64,000 bases of DNA from Ferruginibacter sp. (GCA_016786725.1 JAEUVU010000013.1:372001-436000), one strand, 5' to 3'; numbered from the stretch's first letter, positions 1 to 8,972 are shown. Made by a program: numbers and translations. The notes: generated by a model from the sequence alone, not told the origin.

Positions 1-993
1 ACACCCGCAGGCGCAACCTGTACCGGAGGATTTGCAAACTTAACTCCCGCAGTTCTGGCAGCTAACCCAGGTGGCATCGTATTAACAACAGCACAGGCGG
101 CAGGTATGCGTTTTGATCCAGATCCGAATTTTAGTGGTAAAGTAGAATTTGCTTACATAACCACAGATAATAACGGCGCAACGAGTGCAGGTGCGGTTTA
201 CACTATTCCTGTAACCAGTTTGCCTCCTGTTGCCAACCCGGTAGTAGCACCTGTTATGTCTCATAATAACGGGCCCACTACAGTTCCTGGCCTTATTGCC
301 AGCGATCCTGACGGAACCATTGCAACTTATTATATTGAGTCGCTTCCGGCAGTTTCACAGGGAGTGTTAAGCATTCCTTGTCCGCCAACACCAACCGGTG
401 CAACCTGTTCAGGTGGTTTTGCAGATTTAACTGCTGCCGTTCTTGCCAACTATCCTGTTGGTGGTATTCCGGTTACACCGGCGCAAATGGCAGCAATGCG
501 CTTTGATCCTGCGGTTAATTATAAAGGAAACGTAATCTTCAATTATCATGCAACAGATAATTCTGGCGTTATCAGCAACAGTACCACTTACACTATTCCT
601 GTAAGCGATCTGCCGCCTGTTTCAAACGACATTCTTGCACCCAAAATGCTTAACAGCAACGGACCAACATCCATACCTGCTTTAAACAGTGCGGATGCTG
701 ACGGTACAATTGCTACTTATGGTATCAATAGTTTACCTCCGGTGAACCAGGGAGTATTAAGCATTCCTTGTCCGCCAACACCTTCAGGTGCAACCTGTAC
801 GGGAGGTTTTGCCAACCTCACTGCGGCAGTACTGGCGGCAAACCCGGGAGGTATTATTTTGACACCTGCCCAGGCAGCAGGCCTGCGTTTAGATCCGGCA
901 GCAGGATATATCGGCAATGTTATCTTTAACTACTCTGCTTATGATAACACCGGTAACCTCAGTAACATTGCTAATTACACGATTCCTGTAGGG
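1..993 (+). repeat. In-gene tandem repeats, 387-390 bp period
   Basis: The sequence gcaacctgt recurs at 13, 400 and 790, giving periods of 387 and 390 bp. Surrounding DNA is similar but diverged at synonymous sites. At least two full units and one partial unit lie in the window, and more probably lie upstream. Confidence 0.85.
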
Positions 994-1554
994 AACCCCC
1001 TGGCGTTGCCGCTTACGCTGATCAATTTTTCGGGACAAAGAATCAATAAGGATATCGTTGTTTATTGGAAAACAGAAAACGAAATCAATACAGATCATTT
1101 TGACGTTGAATACAGCACCAATGGAATTAATTTTGCAAGTGGCGGATTGGTAAACGCCAATAATGGCACTGTAAACAACTACCAGCTTACTTTATATAAT
1201 TATACCCAGCCGTTGTATTATATCCGCTTAAAATCAATTGACATTGGCGGGGCATTCAAATACAGTAATACCATCGTTATAACTTTAAACGATAAGTTGA
1301 AAAAATCACTGACTGTTTTATCAAATCCGGTTACCGATAAAATGAATGTTAAAATAGGGTCGGACCTAAATACAAATGCGTATCTGCGCCTTATTAATAA
1401 TCTTGGCCAGGTTTTACATACAGAAAACGCCACCCTGGTTAAAGGAGATAATCTTGTAACTATTTCAAAGATCAATGATCTGCCTGCCGGTGTCTATATG
1501 CTCCAGGCATTAATTGATAACGAAATGCTTGTGACAAGGGTTATAAAAAAATAA
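1..1554 (+). CDS. Repeat-containing T9SS-sorted surface protein (3' part)
   Basis: The frame is open from base 1, so the start lies upstream of the window. What is visible is a string of Ig/cadherin-like repeats of about 129-130 residues, each with a GATC[TS]GGF motif, a DxDGTIATY motif and an [FY]xxxDN strand. A non-repeated beta-rich segment follows (LINFSGQRINKDIVVYWKT, typical of the pre-sorting region). The last ~80 residues are a type A T9SS sorting domain (LSNPVTDKMNVKI ... LPAGVYMLQ ... VTRVIKK). Such proteins are exported by Sec, then carried across the outer membrane by the type IX system and anchored or released. The ligand or role is not recognisable. A strong terminator follows 17 bp after the stop. 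Confident about location and sorting, not function. Confidence 0.85.
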   Translation, partial: TPAGATCTGGFANLTPAVLAANPGGIVLTTAQAAGMRFDPDPNFSGKVEFAYITTDNNGATSAGAVYTIPVTSLPPVANPVVAPVMSHNNGPTTVPGLIASDPDGTIATYYIESLPAVSQGVLSIPCPPTPTGATCSGGFADLTAAVLANYPVGGIPVTPAQMAAMRFDPAVNYKGNVIFNYHATDNSGVISNSTTYTIPVSDLPPVSNDILAPKMLNSNGPTSIPALNSADADGTIATYGINSLPPVNQGVLSIPCPPTPSGATCTGGFANLTAAVLAANPGGIILTPAQAAGLRLDPAAGYIGNVIFNYSAYDNTGNLSNIANYTIPVGNPLALPLTLINFSGQRINKDIVVYWKTENEINTDHFDVEYSTNGINFASGGLVNANNGTVNNYQLTLYNYTQPLYYIRLKSIDIGGAFKYSNTIVITLNDKLKKSLTVLSNPVTDKMNVKIGSDLNTNAYLRLINNLGQVLHTENATLVKGDNLVTISKINDLPAGVYMLQALIDNEMLVTRVIKK

Positions 1555-1570
1555 AAAGCAATGAAAGTAT

Positions 1571-1599
1571 AAAAGGAGAGAAGCAATTCTCTCCTTTTT
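1571..1599 (+). terminator. Rho-independent terminator after surface protein gene
   Basis: A perfect 12-bp stem (aaaaggagagaa / ttctctcctttt) with a GCAA tetraloop, ending in T5. Confidence 0.9.
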
Positions 1600-1688
1600 C
1601 ATTTTGGCAGGAATTGAAACGGTTTTGGCAAAATGTCACTTAATTCAGCTTGGCTTACTCTTTGCGATTTTATATTAAAATCTGAATT

Positions 1689-2384
1689 ATGACAGTTGGA
1701 ATTTTAATGATATCGCTGGTTTTTATGCTGCTGGGTATGGCGGTTCAGGCAAGGCTGAGAAGTAAGTTTTCTGAATATGGCAAAGTGCCAGTAAGCAGCG
1801 GTTTAAGCGGAAAAGAAGTAGCAGAAAAAATGCTGCGTGACAATGGCATTTATGATGTTAAGGTAACTTCGGTAGATGGCTTTTTATCCGACCATTACAA
1901 TCCTGTAAATAAAACAGTAAATCTTAGTCCTGAAGTATATTCCGGCACAAACGTATCAGCAGCTGCTGTGGCAGCGCATGAATGCGGCCATGCAGTGCAG
2001 CATGCCACTGCATACTCCATGCTGATGCTGAGGAGCAAACTGGTGCCGGCGGTAAAGGTCAGCAGCACTTTATCTCAATGGGTAATTATTGCGGGGCTTG
2101 GTATCCTTGGTTTTGGAGGTGGTAATCAAACCGTTTTATTGATTGGTATTATTTTATTTGCCGTAACAACCCTGTTCTCTTTGGTTACCCTTCCTGTAGA
2201 ATTCGATGCTTCTGCGAGGGCGCTAAAATGGCTTGATAATGCCCGTTTAACCACAGCAACCGAACATGTGAAAGCAAAGGATGCTTTAAAATGGGCGGCG
2301 CTAACCTATGTTGTAGCAGCGCTTGCATCCATAGCAATGCTGGTTCAATATATCCTTATTTACCAGGCCAGAAGCAGGGATTGA
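1689..2384 (+). CDS. YugP-family zinc metallopeptidase, membrane-bound
   Basis: 231 aa. There is an N-terminal membrane helix (residues 3-20), then a soluble part with the zinc motif HECGH at 97-101, and two or three further hydrophobic segments (about 127-165 and 200-225). This order matches the neutral zinc metallopeptidase family of B. subtilis YugP, relatives of the M48 membrane proteases. The third metal ligand is probably the Glu in the later LPVEFDASARA segment, as in M48 ExDxxA motifs. Substrate is unknown for the family. The gene stands alone between two strong terminators, so it is probably its own transcription unit. Confidence 0.85.
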   Translation: MTVGILMISLVFMLLGMAVQARLRSKFSEYGKVPVSSGLSGKEVAEKMLRDNGIYDVKVTSVDGFLSDHYNPVNKTVNLSPEVYSGTNVSAAAVAAHECGHAVQHATAYSMLMLRSKLVPAVKVSSTLSQWVIIAGLGILGFGGGNQTVLLIGIILFAVTTLFSLVTLPVEFDASARALKWLDNARLTTATEHVKAKDALKWAALTYVVAALASIAMLVQYILIYQARSRD

Positions 2385-2438
2385 TTTTTAACGGCTAAAA
2401 AACCACCTTCAGCTTTTAAAACTGTGCATTATTGATTT

Positions 2439-2475
2439 AAAGAGCGCTTTTATAATTTAAAAGCGCTCTTTTCAT
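2439..2475 (+). terminator. Rho-independent terminator after yugP-like gene
   Basis: A perfect 14-bp stem (2439-2452 with 2458-2471) around core gagcgctttt, 5-nt loop, followed by a T-rich tract. Confidence 0.9.
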
Positions 2476-2556
2476 TTTCATGAGCACCATCATGCCACAA
2501 GGATTTTTGGTATTACAGCAGTTTGAGTATATTTATTTTCTTAAAAATATGATATA

Positions 2557-3252
2557 ATGAACAAGGTGTTAATTGTTGATGATAATAAGGTAATGCGCCT
2601 GATGCTGAGTGAGATGCTGAAAAAGATTGATGATATAGAAATTGCAGGGGAATGCGACTCAGCCATAGAAGCAAGATCATTTCTAAGCAAACAGGATGTA
2701 GATATTTTATTGCTGGATGTTGAAATGCCAGGTATGTCGGGTTTGGAATTACTAAAGCTGCTGCCCGATAAACCAGCAACCATCCTGGTAACAGCTAAAA
2801 CCGGTTATGCCATTGAGGCGTTTGAATTAAATGTGATTGACTATGTGGTAAAACCAGTCGCCCTTCCCAGGTTAATGCTGGCAATTGAAAAAGCCAAAGA
2901 ACTGCTTGCTATGAAACACTCGCAGTTGAATGAAGTAAATCCTGAGCAGATTTTTATAAAAGATAATAAAGTGATACGGAAAGTGATGCTGAACGATATA
3001 CTCTGGCTGGAGGCCAAAGGCGATTATGTAAAAATAAACACTGCGGAAAAGCAATATATCATCCATTCTACTTTAAAAGCAATGGAAGATAAATTACCTG
3101 CCTGCACATTTGTGCGCATTCACCGCGGTTTTTTAATACCGGTTTCAAAAATTGAATATATAGAAGATGGGGTAGCCTATATCATGGGCACCGCATTGCC
3201 CGTTTCGGAAACATACAAAAATGATCTTTTAAAAAGGTTACAGCTCATCTAA
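2557..3252 (+). CDS. LytTR-family response regulator
   Basis: 231 aa. The REC domain (1-118) has the acidic pair DD8-9, phosphoacceptor D54 (LLLDVEMPG), T78 and K99 (VVKPVA). A LytTR DNA-binding domain follows (about 135-231; IFIKDNKVIRKV, LEAKGDYVKI, FVRIHRGFLI). The product is a cytoplasmic transcription factor acting on direct-repeat promoter sites. It ends 9 bp before a hybrid histidine kinase, so the two are co-transcribed and probably form one signalling unit. The kinase is of HisKA type, whereas LytTR regulators usually pair with LytS-type kinases, so direct phosphotransfer is inferred from position only. Confidence 0.92.
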   Translation: MNKVLIVDDNKVMRLMLSEMLKKIDDIEIAGECDSAIEARSFLSKQDVDILLLDVEMPGMSGLELLKLLPDKPATILVTAKTGYAIEAFELNVIDYVVKPVALPRLMLAIEKAKELLAMKHSQLNEVNPEQIFIKDNKVIRKVMLNDILWLEAKGDYVKINTAEKQYIIHSTLKAMEDKLPACTFVRIHRGFLIPVSKIEYIEDGVAYIMGTALPVSETYKNDLLKRLQLI

Positions 3253-3261
3253 AACGGCTGC

Positions 3262-5409
3262 ATGAAAAAGCATATAGGATATAATTTCTGGATACTTTCA
3301 TTAACAGTGGTGCTGATGCTGCTGATAATGGCAGCGCAAATGTTTACTATAAAAAACCTGCGGGGTTTAAAAACCGGAAACCAGGAGGCTGCGGTTATTT
3401 TTACAATTAATAACCGCCTGCAGGAAATAGTGAATACAGCCGCTGTACTGGAAACAAGGATGATCAGGAATGAGCTTACCAGGAATAAAACAAAACCGGT
3501 TATTGATTCGCTGGTTTCACTGGGCTACAATGGCTCGGTGCTTGAAAAACTGAATGTTGACAGCAGTACTTCCGGTAATTTTTTAAAACTCAACCAACTC
3601 ATCCGCCGGCAGGTGGCGGTTAGTTTTAAAATAGTAGAAGCTGCAGATTCAGGCGATGGTGGCTTAAAAAAACAGTATGTTGATTCGCTGGCCGGATTAA
3701 TGCTAAGTGACAGTATTTATAAAGCAGCCATTAATATAGAAAAAGGACTGGAGGCCAGATTGAAAAATACATTCAGCCGTAATACAGAAGCCTCTCAAAA
3801 ACTATCAGCCTTAAATAAAATATTTGCAATTATTGCACTGGCAGCTATTTTAATACTGGGTACTATTATCATCAACAGGCATTTACGCCAGGTAAGCCTG
3901 ATCAGGCAATTGGAAAAAGCAAACGAAGAAGTTAAAAAATCAGCGCTCATAAAGGACCAGTTTCTTGCAAATATGAGCCACGAAATACGCACCCCCCTTA
4001 ATGCAATAAAAGGCTTTAGCAGGTTACTTCATCAAACACCTTTAAACCAGGAGCAGCAAAAATTTTCAGAGATCATTGAAGACTCAAGCAATAACCTGCT
4101 CAACCTGGTTAATGATATACTGGATATTGCAAAAATAGAGGCAGGTAAAATGGTTGTAGAGGCAAAGGAATTTGATTTGAAACGCATGCTTCAAACACTT
4201 GAATCAATGTTTATGAATACTGCCAGGGAAAAGCAGCTTGAGTTTAGCTGGCAGATTGCTGATGGGGTACCACAATTTTTGCATGGAGATGCCGACCGCA
4301 TTTACCAGGTACTGGTAAACCTGGTAAGCAATGCCTTTAAGTTTACAGAAAAAGGTTTTATTAAGATTAATGTGTTTAAACAAGCGGAAAGCGATGAAGA
4401 AATATCTCTGCAGTTTTGTGTGCAGGATTCTGGTATTGGCATACCGCTGAAGCAGCATGACCTGATCTTTGAACGTTTTCAGCAGGCTGGCAGCCCGCAG
4501 GAAAGCATGCAGAAAGGTACGGGCCTTGGGCTGGCTATTGTAAAAAACATAGCCGCATTGCTGGGAGGATCGGTGGCGGTGAGCAGTACAGAAGGCAAGG
4601 GGGCTGTGTTTACCGTAACACTTCCGTTTAAAAAGGAAGTTACAGAAGTAACTTCGGGCAAAGGCTTTGGCGCAGATGACGATACACCCATAAAATTCAC
4701 CGGGGCAAAAGTACTGATAGCCGAAGATAATCAGGTAAACCAGTTATTGATAACAGCATTGCTCAGGCAGTATGGCATTGATCCGGTAATTAAAGAGAAT
4801 GGAGCGGAGGTGCTGGAAATATTAAAAACACAGCAGTTTGATCTTTTGCTGCTTGATATACAAATGCCTTTACTGGATGGATATAAAACCTGTATTGCTA
4901 TCCGGCAAACTGAAAACATGCTGCCGGTAATTGCTATGACGGCTTATGTGATGGAGGCGGAAAAAGAAAAGTGTAAAGCAGCCGGAATGAACGGTTACCT
5001 TGCCAAACCTTTGGATGGCCTGGAATTGAGGAATGCTTTAAAAAAATACCTGGCAGCATTCATGCTGCCGGGTGGCGGGCAAAACACCATAAAGGTAAAT
5101 CCTTACCTGTTGCAGCTTGCCGGAGGCGATGAACAGATAGCATCCGTTATCCTCAACCAGATAAAAGATGAATTACCTGCGGAAATCAATAAACTGAAAA
5201 AAGTGATCAGCGAAAAAAATACCGGGGCTTTACCGGCTGTCTGCCATCATCTTATAAGCAGCATATCCCCCCTGGGCAATAACAGCAGTGCTATGCAAAA
5301 AATTACTGCATTGCAGCAATTGAAAGCCTCTGAAGCAGGGAATACAATTTTGGAAAATGCGGCAGAGGTGATTGATGAACTTGAAAAAATTTATAATAGT
5401 TTAAAATAA
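3262..5409 (+). CDS. Hybrid sensor histidine kinase with REC and Hpt-like domains
   Basis: 715 aa. TM1 (about 10-30), a ~150-residue periplasmic helical sensor, and TM2 (about 187-206). A HisKA domain has H240 in NMSHEIRTPLNAIKGFSR. HATPase_c boxes include NLVSNAFKFT, DSGIGIP and GTGLGLAI. A REC domain carries D532 (LLLLDIQMPLLDGY). The last ~100 residues resemble a histidine phosphotransfer domain: CHHLISSISPLG places H662 where the phosphoacceptor should be, but the Lys-Gly that normally follow are Ile-Ser. The architecture suggests an intramolecular relay able to feed the adjacent LytTR regulator. The stop codon overlaps the open frame of the next gene, so this is an operon. Confidence 0.9.
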   Translation: MKKHIGYNFWILSLTVVLMLLIMAAQMFTIKNLRGLKTGNQEAAVIFTINNRLQEIVNTAAVLETRMIRNELTRNKTKPVIDSLVSLGYNGSVLEKLNVDSSTSGNFLKLNQLIRRQVAVSFKIVEAADSGDGGLKKQYVDSLAGLMLSDSIYKAAINIEKGLEARLKNTFSRNTEASQKLSALNKIFAIIALAAILILGTIIINRHLRQVSLIRQLEKANEEVKKSALIKDQFLANMSHEIRTPLNAIKGFSRLLHQTPLNQEQQKFSEIIEDSSNNLLNLVNDILDIAKIEAGKMVVEAKEFDLKRMLQTLESMFMNTAREKQLEFSWQIADGVPQFLHGDADRIYQVLVNLVSNAFKFTEKGFIKINVFKQAESDEEISLQFCVQDSGIGIPLKQHDLIFERFQQAGSPQESMQKGTGLGLAIVKNIAALLGGSVAVSSTEGKGAVFTVTLPFKKEVTEVTSGKGFGADDDTPIKFTGAKVLIAEDNQVNQLLITALLRQYGIDPVIKENGAEVLEILKTQQFDLLLLDIQMPLLDGYKTCIAIRQTENMLPVIAMTAYVMEAEKEKCKAAGMNGYLAKPLDGLELRNALKKYLAAFMLPGGGQNTIKVNPYLLQLAGGDEQIASVILNQIKDELPAEINKLKKVISEKNTGALPAVCHHLISSISPLGNNSSAMQKITALQQLKASEAGNTILENAAEVIDELEKIYNSLK

Positions 5410-5416
5410 ATTCCAG

Positions 5417-5800
5417 ATCAAAAACCTTTTTATCTATATCATTCTTTGGGCCGCAGGGTTTTTAATAGCCTGTGCCATTATCCTTTTGTGGAACCAGAGT
5501 GAAAAAACTGAAAGCCTCACAATTTTTAATAATTTAGAGCACCTGCAGGAAGGAAAGAAAGGATACAACAACCTGGTAGATGAGCTGCTTTTATCGGCCA
5601 ATGAATTTAATATTTATGGCAAAAGTTCCTTTATAGAATACAATTACCGTGATGACAACAGCACAAATGAACTGCTTATCGGGCAAATTAAAACCAACCC
5701 GGAAAAAGCATATCAAACCATTTTAAAAAACAAAATTAAAAGGCTGAAGCAGCAGCAGCCGGTTTCTCCCGATTTTAACGTTAAACCTGTTCCAAAATAA
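5417..5800 (+). CDS. Small membrane-anchored protein with no conventional start codon
   Basis: The frame is open from 5405 but has no ATG, GTG or TTG before TTG at 5486. A TTG start would remove a clear hydrophobic segment (NLFIYIILWAAGFLIACAI). I place the start at ATC 5417, 8 bp after the kinase stop. With it the N-terminus reads (M)KNLFIYIIL, an ordinary signal-anchor. The remaining ~100 residues are polar with no recognised domain. Either a rare AUC start is used, the start has mutated from ATG, or the shorter TTG form is the product. Position between the kinase and an envelope lipoprotein suggests an accessory of the same signalling operon. Function unknown. Confidence 0.6.
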   Translation: MKNLFIYIILWAAGFLIACAIILLWNQSEKTESLTIFNNLEHLQEGKKGYNNLVDELLLSANEFNIYGKSSFIEYNYRDDNSTNELLIGQIKTNPEKAYQTILKNKIKRLKQQQPVSPDFNVKPVPK

Positions 5801-5802
5801 TT

Positions 5803-6702
5803 ATGAAAAAACTAATCATCTTTTTAACAGGGGCAATACTGATGTGTTCCTGTATAGGCAATAAAAAAATTGCTGCAGTAAAAAAAAGGGTTTTTGCAAT
5901 TGAAGCTGCCATCCAGGCGGAAAATACCGAGATTAAAAATATCAGTACGCAGGCCGATGTAAAACTGCAGGAAAATAAAATTGACAGTAATATACTTACC
6001 CGGCTGGATAAAAGGCTTGCCAGGTCTCAGGCACAGCTGAATGCTGCACAGGGGCAGGTTAACCAGTTAAATGAAATACTGAAAGACAAAAAAAGCACAC
6101 GCAAAAATTACAAATCAATTGTGTTGCCCCTGCTCGATTCGCTGCAAAAACAAAATGACGAATATGCAAAACGCCTTTCACTTTATATGATGATCAAAGA
6201 AGGGTTAAGTGTTGCCGATTTTAAACAGTTTGATCTCGCTGCCTTCTTTGGCCCCGGCAAGTATCTTATTCCGGAAGATAAAATTGATATTGCCGCTGTT
6301 TCTTTTGCACCCGTGGTAGATTCACTAATGCTCTTCTCAAACAAGTACAGCCAGTATGCAAGAACTGCCACATTAATTATCCTGGGTTTTGCCGACGGTA
6401 CCGGCATCAGCAATGGCAGCGAATTGTATTACACTTTATTAGACGAGTTAAGAAAACCCCAGGCAGAAAAGGAGGAGTTAAATCAAAAACTATCCGAGTT
6501 GCGCTCTAAAGAACTCATCAAACAAATGACAGGCCTCTACCTGAAAAAAGCCACCGGTTTTAAAGAAGCAGATAAACTGAAGATAGAATATATCGGCCAG
6601 GGCAAAGGGGAGGCGTTACCGGTATCAAGTATTAAAGATTACAGTGTAGATGATGAAAGAAGAAGAATAGTGCTGTGCTACTGGGTGGTGCTTCCGGATT
6701 AA
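5803..6702 (+). CDS. Lipoprotein with coiled coil and OmpA-like C-terminal domain
   Basis: 299 aa, 2 bp after the preceding gene. The lipoprotein signal MKKLIIFLTGAILMCSC has its lipobox Cys at 17. Residues 20-130 are predominantly charged helix, probably coiled coil. The C-terminal ~140 residues look like an OmpA/MotB-type peptidoglycan-binding fold: a strand (IDIAAVSFAP), helix, LIILGFADGTGISNGSELY (the usual GxTDxxGxxxxN region in degenerate form), and DERRRIVLCYWV near the end. A probable role is tethering the outer membrane to the cell wall, or sensing it, for the upstream kinase. The domain call is from motif shape only. Confidence 0.65.
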   Translation: MKKLIIFLTGAILMCSCIGNKKIAAVKKRVFAIEAAIQAENTEIKNISTQADVKLQENKIDSNILTRLDKRLARSQAQLNAAQGQVNQLNEILKDKKSTRKNYKSIVLPLLDSLQKQNDEYAKRLSLYMMIKEGLSVADFKQFDLAAFFGPGKYLIPEDKIDIAAVSFAPVVDSLMLFSNKYSQYARTATLIILGFADGTGISNGSELYYTLLDELRKPQAEKEELNQKLSELRSKELIKQMTGLYLKKATGFKEADKLKIEYIGQGKGEALPVSSIKDYSVDDERRRIVLCYWVVLPD

Positions 6703-6973
6703 CAACCCTAATTTCCATTTTAACCTTAAAAAAATATGCCTCACCGAATAAAATCCGGGCTGGCGCTGTTTCGGCTTAGCTTTGGTTTAATAAAGGCGGA
6801 GGGTATTAAAAATGAATTTAAGCGTTTTATTCTTTTTAATGCAGGTCCTTGAGTTTAATGGGTTTCTTTTTAGTTTCGTTTTAAGATTCAATGCCGTTTT
6901 GTTTACCTCTGCTTCCGCTTTTATTTCTTTTTACCTCTGATATAATGGCTTCTGCCATTTAAAACTAACCAGT

Positions 6974-7261
6974 ATGACCATTCTGAACATCCAGCGGGAC
7001 GGCTCTGTTAATCCACCATTAAACCCTGATGGTTTAATGGTGAAGATACTCAACGGAAACCTGCAGATAGGAAAATTTGAGAGAGAATCGTACCTGAAAG
7101 AATCTGAAAATTATATTACTGAACCGGGCAATGCCCGGGAATTAAAGAATGAGCTCATTAAACTCATCAATGCCAGCATGCCCGAACTTTTCAGCCGGCA
7201 TTACGTGGTTTACCTATTGTGCCCGCAGGTAATTTCTGCCAAAGTAAAATGGAAGCAGTAA
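6974..7261 (+). CDS. Hypothetical protein, 95 aa
   Basis: I do not recognise this protein. It has no signal peptide or membrane segment. It begins MTILNIQRDGSVNPPLNPDG and ends in a beta-rich HYVVYLLCPQVISAKVKWKQ. Its base composition and codon use resemble its neighbours. It is isolated from the upstream operon by 271 bp, in which I found no clear promoter or terminator. Coding is plausible but not certain. Confidence 0.5.
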   Translation: MTILNIQRDGSVNPPLNPDGLMVKILNGNLQIGKFERESYLKESENYITEPGNARELKNELIKLINASMPELFSRHYVVYLLCPQVISAKVKWKQ

Positions 7262-7384
7262 AGCAAAAGGGTTAAAAAAAATAAACCGGCGGTTAACTTA
7301 TTTTAACCTGTTATAATACCAACTCGCCGAAAATTTATTTTACACCTCAAAAATTGCCGGTTCTTTGTATCAGGTGAGGTTAAT

Positions 7385-7441
7385 ACCAGAATTATTCAAT
7401 AGGCTGTAACCTTTCCAGGTTACGCTTATTGAAATTCTGGT
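7385..7441. repeat. Long imperfect palindrome
   Basis: Arms accagaatt-attcaata and ttattgaa-attctggt enclose an inner stem gtaacc / ggttac, with single-base bulges. There is no T-tract, so it is not a simple terminator. It lies about 145 bp upstream of clpP. Confidence 0.65.
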
Positions 7442-7560
7442 TATCATATCCAGATAATTCCCATTCCTCTTTACCTTCATTTCATTTAAAGCAAACGCTC
7501 ACTTTTTGTCAATTTGGCTGCTTTATGGTTTTAGCACAATGTTTGAAAACCATAATGGAA

Positions 7561-7568
7561 TATATTTG
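7561..7568 (+). promoter_or_regulatory. clpP promoter -7 element (TATATTTG)
   Basis: An exact match to the Bacteroidota TAnnTTTG element, 19 bp before the clpP ATG. A TTTG at 7542-7545 is only 15 bp upstream, so the -33 box is weak or misplaced. Confidence 0.6.
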
Positions 7569-7587
7569 CTGTAATTAATACCATATT

Positions 7588-8286
7588 ATGAACTTTGGAA
7601 AAGAATTTGAAAAATACGCTGTAAAGCATAAGGGCATCAGCAGCAATATGCTGGATGCTTATGTAAAACATAATGTAACCAATCTCACTCCCAACATTAT
7701 TGAAGAAAGGCCGATGAACATTGCCGTAATGGATGTGTACAGCCGATTAATGATGGACAGGATCATTTTTCTGGGTTACCCCATCAATGATGAAGTGGCC
7801 AATATTGTTACAGCCCAGCTGTTGTTTTTAGAAAGTACTGACCGCACCCGTGATATACAGATGTACATCAACTGCCCCGGCGGCGGTGTATATGCAGGTT
7901 TGGGTATGTATGATACAATGCAGTTCATCACCCCCGATATTGCCACCATTTGTACCGGTATGGCAGCCAGCATGGGCCAGGTGTTGATGTGTGCAGGGGC
8001 GCCCGGCAAACGTACTGCATTAAAGCACAGCCGCATTATGATGCACCAGCCCAGCGCTGGAGCAGGCGGCCAGGCCAGCGATATTGAGATAACCGTAAAT
8101 GAAGTGAAAAAAGTAAAACAGGAGTTGTACAATATCATTGCATTTCACACTGGCCAGCCGGTAGAAAAGGTTGCCATTGATTGCGACCGTGATAAATGGA
8201 TGACTTCCATGGAAGCAAAAGAATATGGATTAATTGATGAAGTGCTTATTATGAACCAGAGAAAGCAGAATAAAGAAAAAAAATAA
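7588..8286 (+). CDS. clpP: ATP-dependent Clp protease proteolytic subunit, paralog 1
   Basis: 232 aa serine peptidase that forms the barrel degrading proteins unfolded by ClpX or ClpC. The triad is S128 (GMAASMGQ), H153 (MMHQPSA) and D202 (DCDRDKW). Spacing is identical to E. coli ClpP. The N-terminus is about 17 residues longer than E. coli's and the C-terminus ends in a basic tail ([10 protein letters not shown]). The hydrophobic gate and oligomer-sensor regions appear intact. A second clpP starts 13 bp downstream and clpX follows, so the three probably supply one machine. Because both paralogs keep the triad, a mixed ClpP1/ClpP2 barrel is possible. Confidence 0.95.
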   Translation: MNFGKEFEKYAVKHKGISSNMLDAYVKHNVTNLTPNIIEERPMNIAVMDVYSRLMMDRIIFLGYPINDEVANIVTAQLLFLESTDRTRDIQMYINCPGGGVYAGLGMYDTMQFITPDIATICTGMAASMGQVLMCAGAPGKRTALKHSRIMMHQPSAGAGGQASDIEITVNEVKKVKQELYNIIAFHTGQPVEKVAIDCDRDKWMTSMEAKEYGLIDEVLIMNQRKQNKEKK

Positions 8287-8299
8287 AACAAACCCAGTT

Positions 8300-8920
8300 A
8301 TGAATTTTTATAAAAACAACAATATACGTTTTGAAGAGGAAGATAAACCCGAAGGCCAGGAAAACCCGATGGAGAAAATGATGAGCAGCTGGCAGTTTGA
8401 TAAAAAGTTTATTGAGCAGCGCAAGGTTTTTTTATGGGGCGTGGTAGATGATAAAAGCGCTAAGGATATTACCAACCGGTTGATGTACCTTGAGTCGCTT
8501 GACCCGGGTAAGGAAATTACATTCTTTATCAACAGCCCCGGTGGCGTGGTTACCAGTGGCATGGTTATTTACGATACCATGCAGATGATCAGCTCTCCGG
8601 TAAGTACAGTATGTATGGGTATGGCTGCCAGCATGGGCAGCATTTTACTCAGCGGCGGCACAAAAGGCAAGCGTTTTATTTTCCCTAACGGCGAGGTTAT
8701 GATACACCAGCCGAGTGGCGGTGGGCAGGGTACCAGCGCCGACCTGGAGATAATGGCAGAGCAAATAAGGAAAACCAAGCTGATGGGAGCGGAGATATTG
8801 GCAAAGAACTGCGGACAAACAGTTGAAAAAGTGATGAAGGATTTTGACCGTGACTACTGGATGGATGCCAAAGAATCAATTGCTTATGGCATTGTAGATG
8901 CCGTTTTGACAAAGATTTAA
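8300..8920 (+). CDS. clpP: ATP-dependent Clp protease proteolytic subunit, paralog 2
   Basis: 206 aa, with S111 (GMAASMGS), H136 (MIHQPSG) and D185 (DFDRDYW), exactly at E. coli numbering. The N-terminal ~30 residues are very acidic ([13 protein letters not shown]) and unlike the usual axial loop, while paralog 1 has a basic start. The sequence is clearly diverged from paralog 1, so the duplication is old. The gene is co-transcribed with paralog 1 and closed by a terminator before clpX, which has its own promoter. Either protein may be processed at the N-terminus. Confidence 0.95.
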   Translation: MNFYKNNNIRFEEEDKPEGQENPMEKMMSSWQFDKKFIEQRKVFLWGVVDDKSAKDITNRLMYLESLDPGKEITFFINSPGGVVTSGMVIYDTMQMISSPVSTVCMGMAASMGSILLSGGTKGKRFIFPNGEVMIHQPSGGGQGTSADLEIMAEQIRKTKLMGAEILAKNCGQTVEKVMKDFDRDYWMDAKESIAYGIVDAVLTKI

Positions 8921-8944
8921 TTTTGAAAACATATATAAAGATAG

Positions 8945-8972
8945 AAAAGCCTCTTTTTTGAGGCTTTTTTTA
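8945..8972 (+). terminator. Rho-independent terminator of the clpP pair
   Basis: A 9-bp stem aaaagcctc / gaggctttt, T6 loop, then T-rich tail. Confidence 0.9.

Larger units (their letters stand above)
7262..7587 (+). other. Intergenic region upstream of clpP
   Basis: 326 bp without a gene. It holds a long imperfect palindrome (7385-7441) and the clpP promoter -7 element at 7561-7568. Nothing else was seen. Confidence 0.7.

Noticed and set aside
6736..6852. 38-codon frame MPHRIKSGLALFRLSFG... between the OmpA-like and 95-aa genes.
   Set aside because: No signal, motif or promoter; length is within chance expectation.
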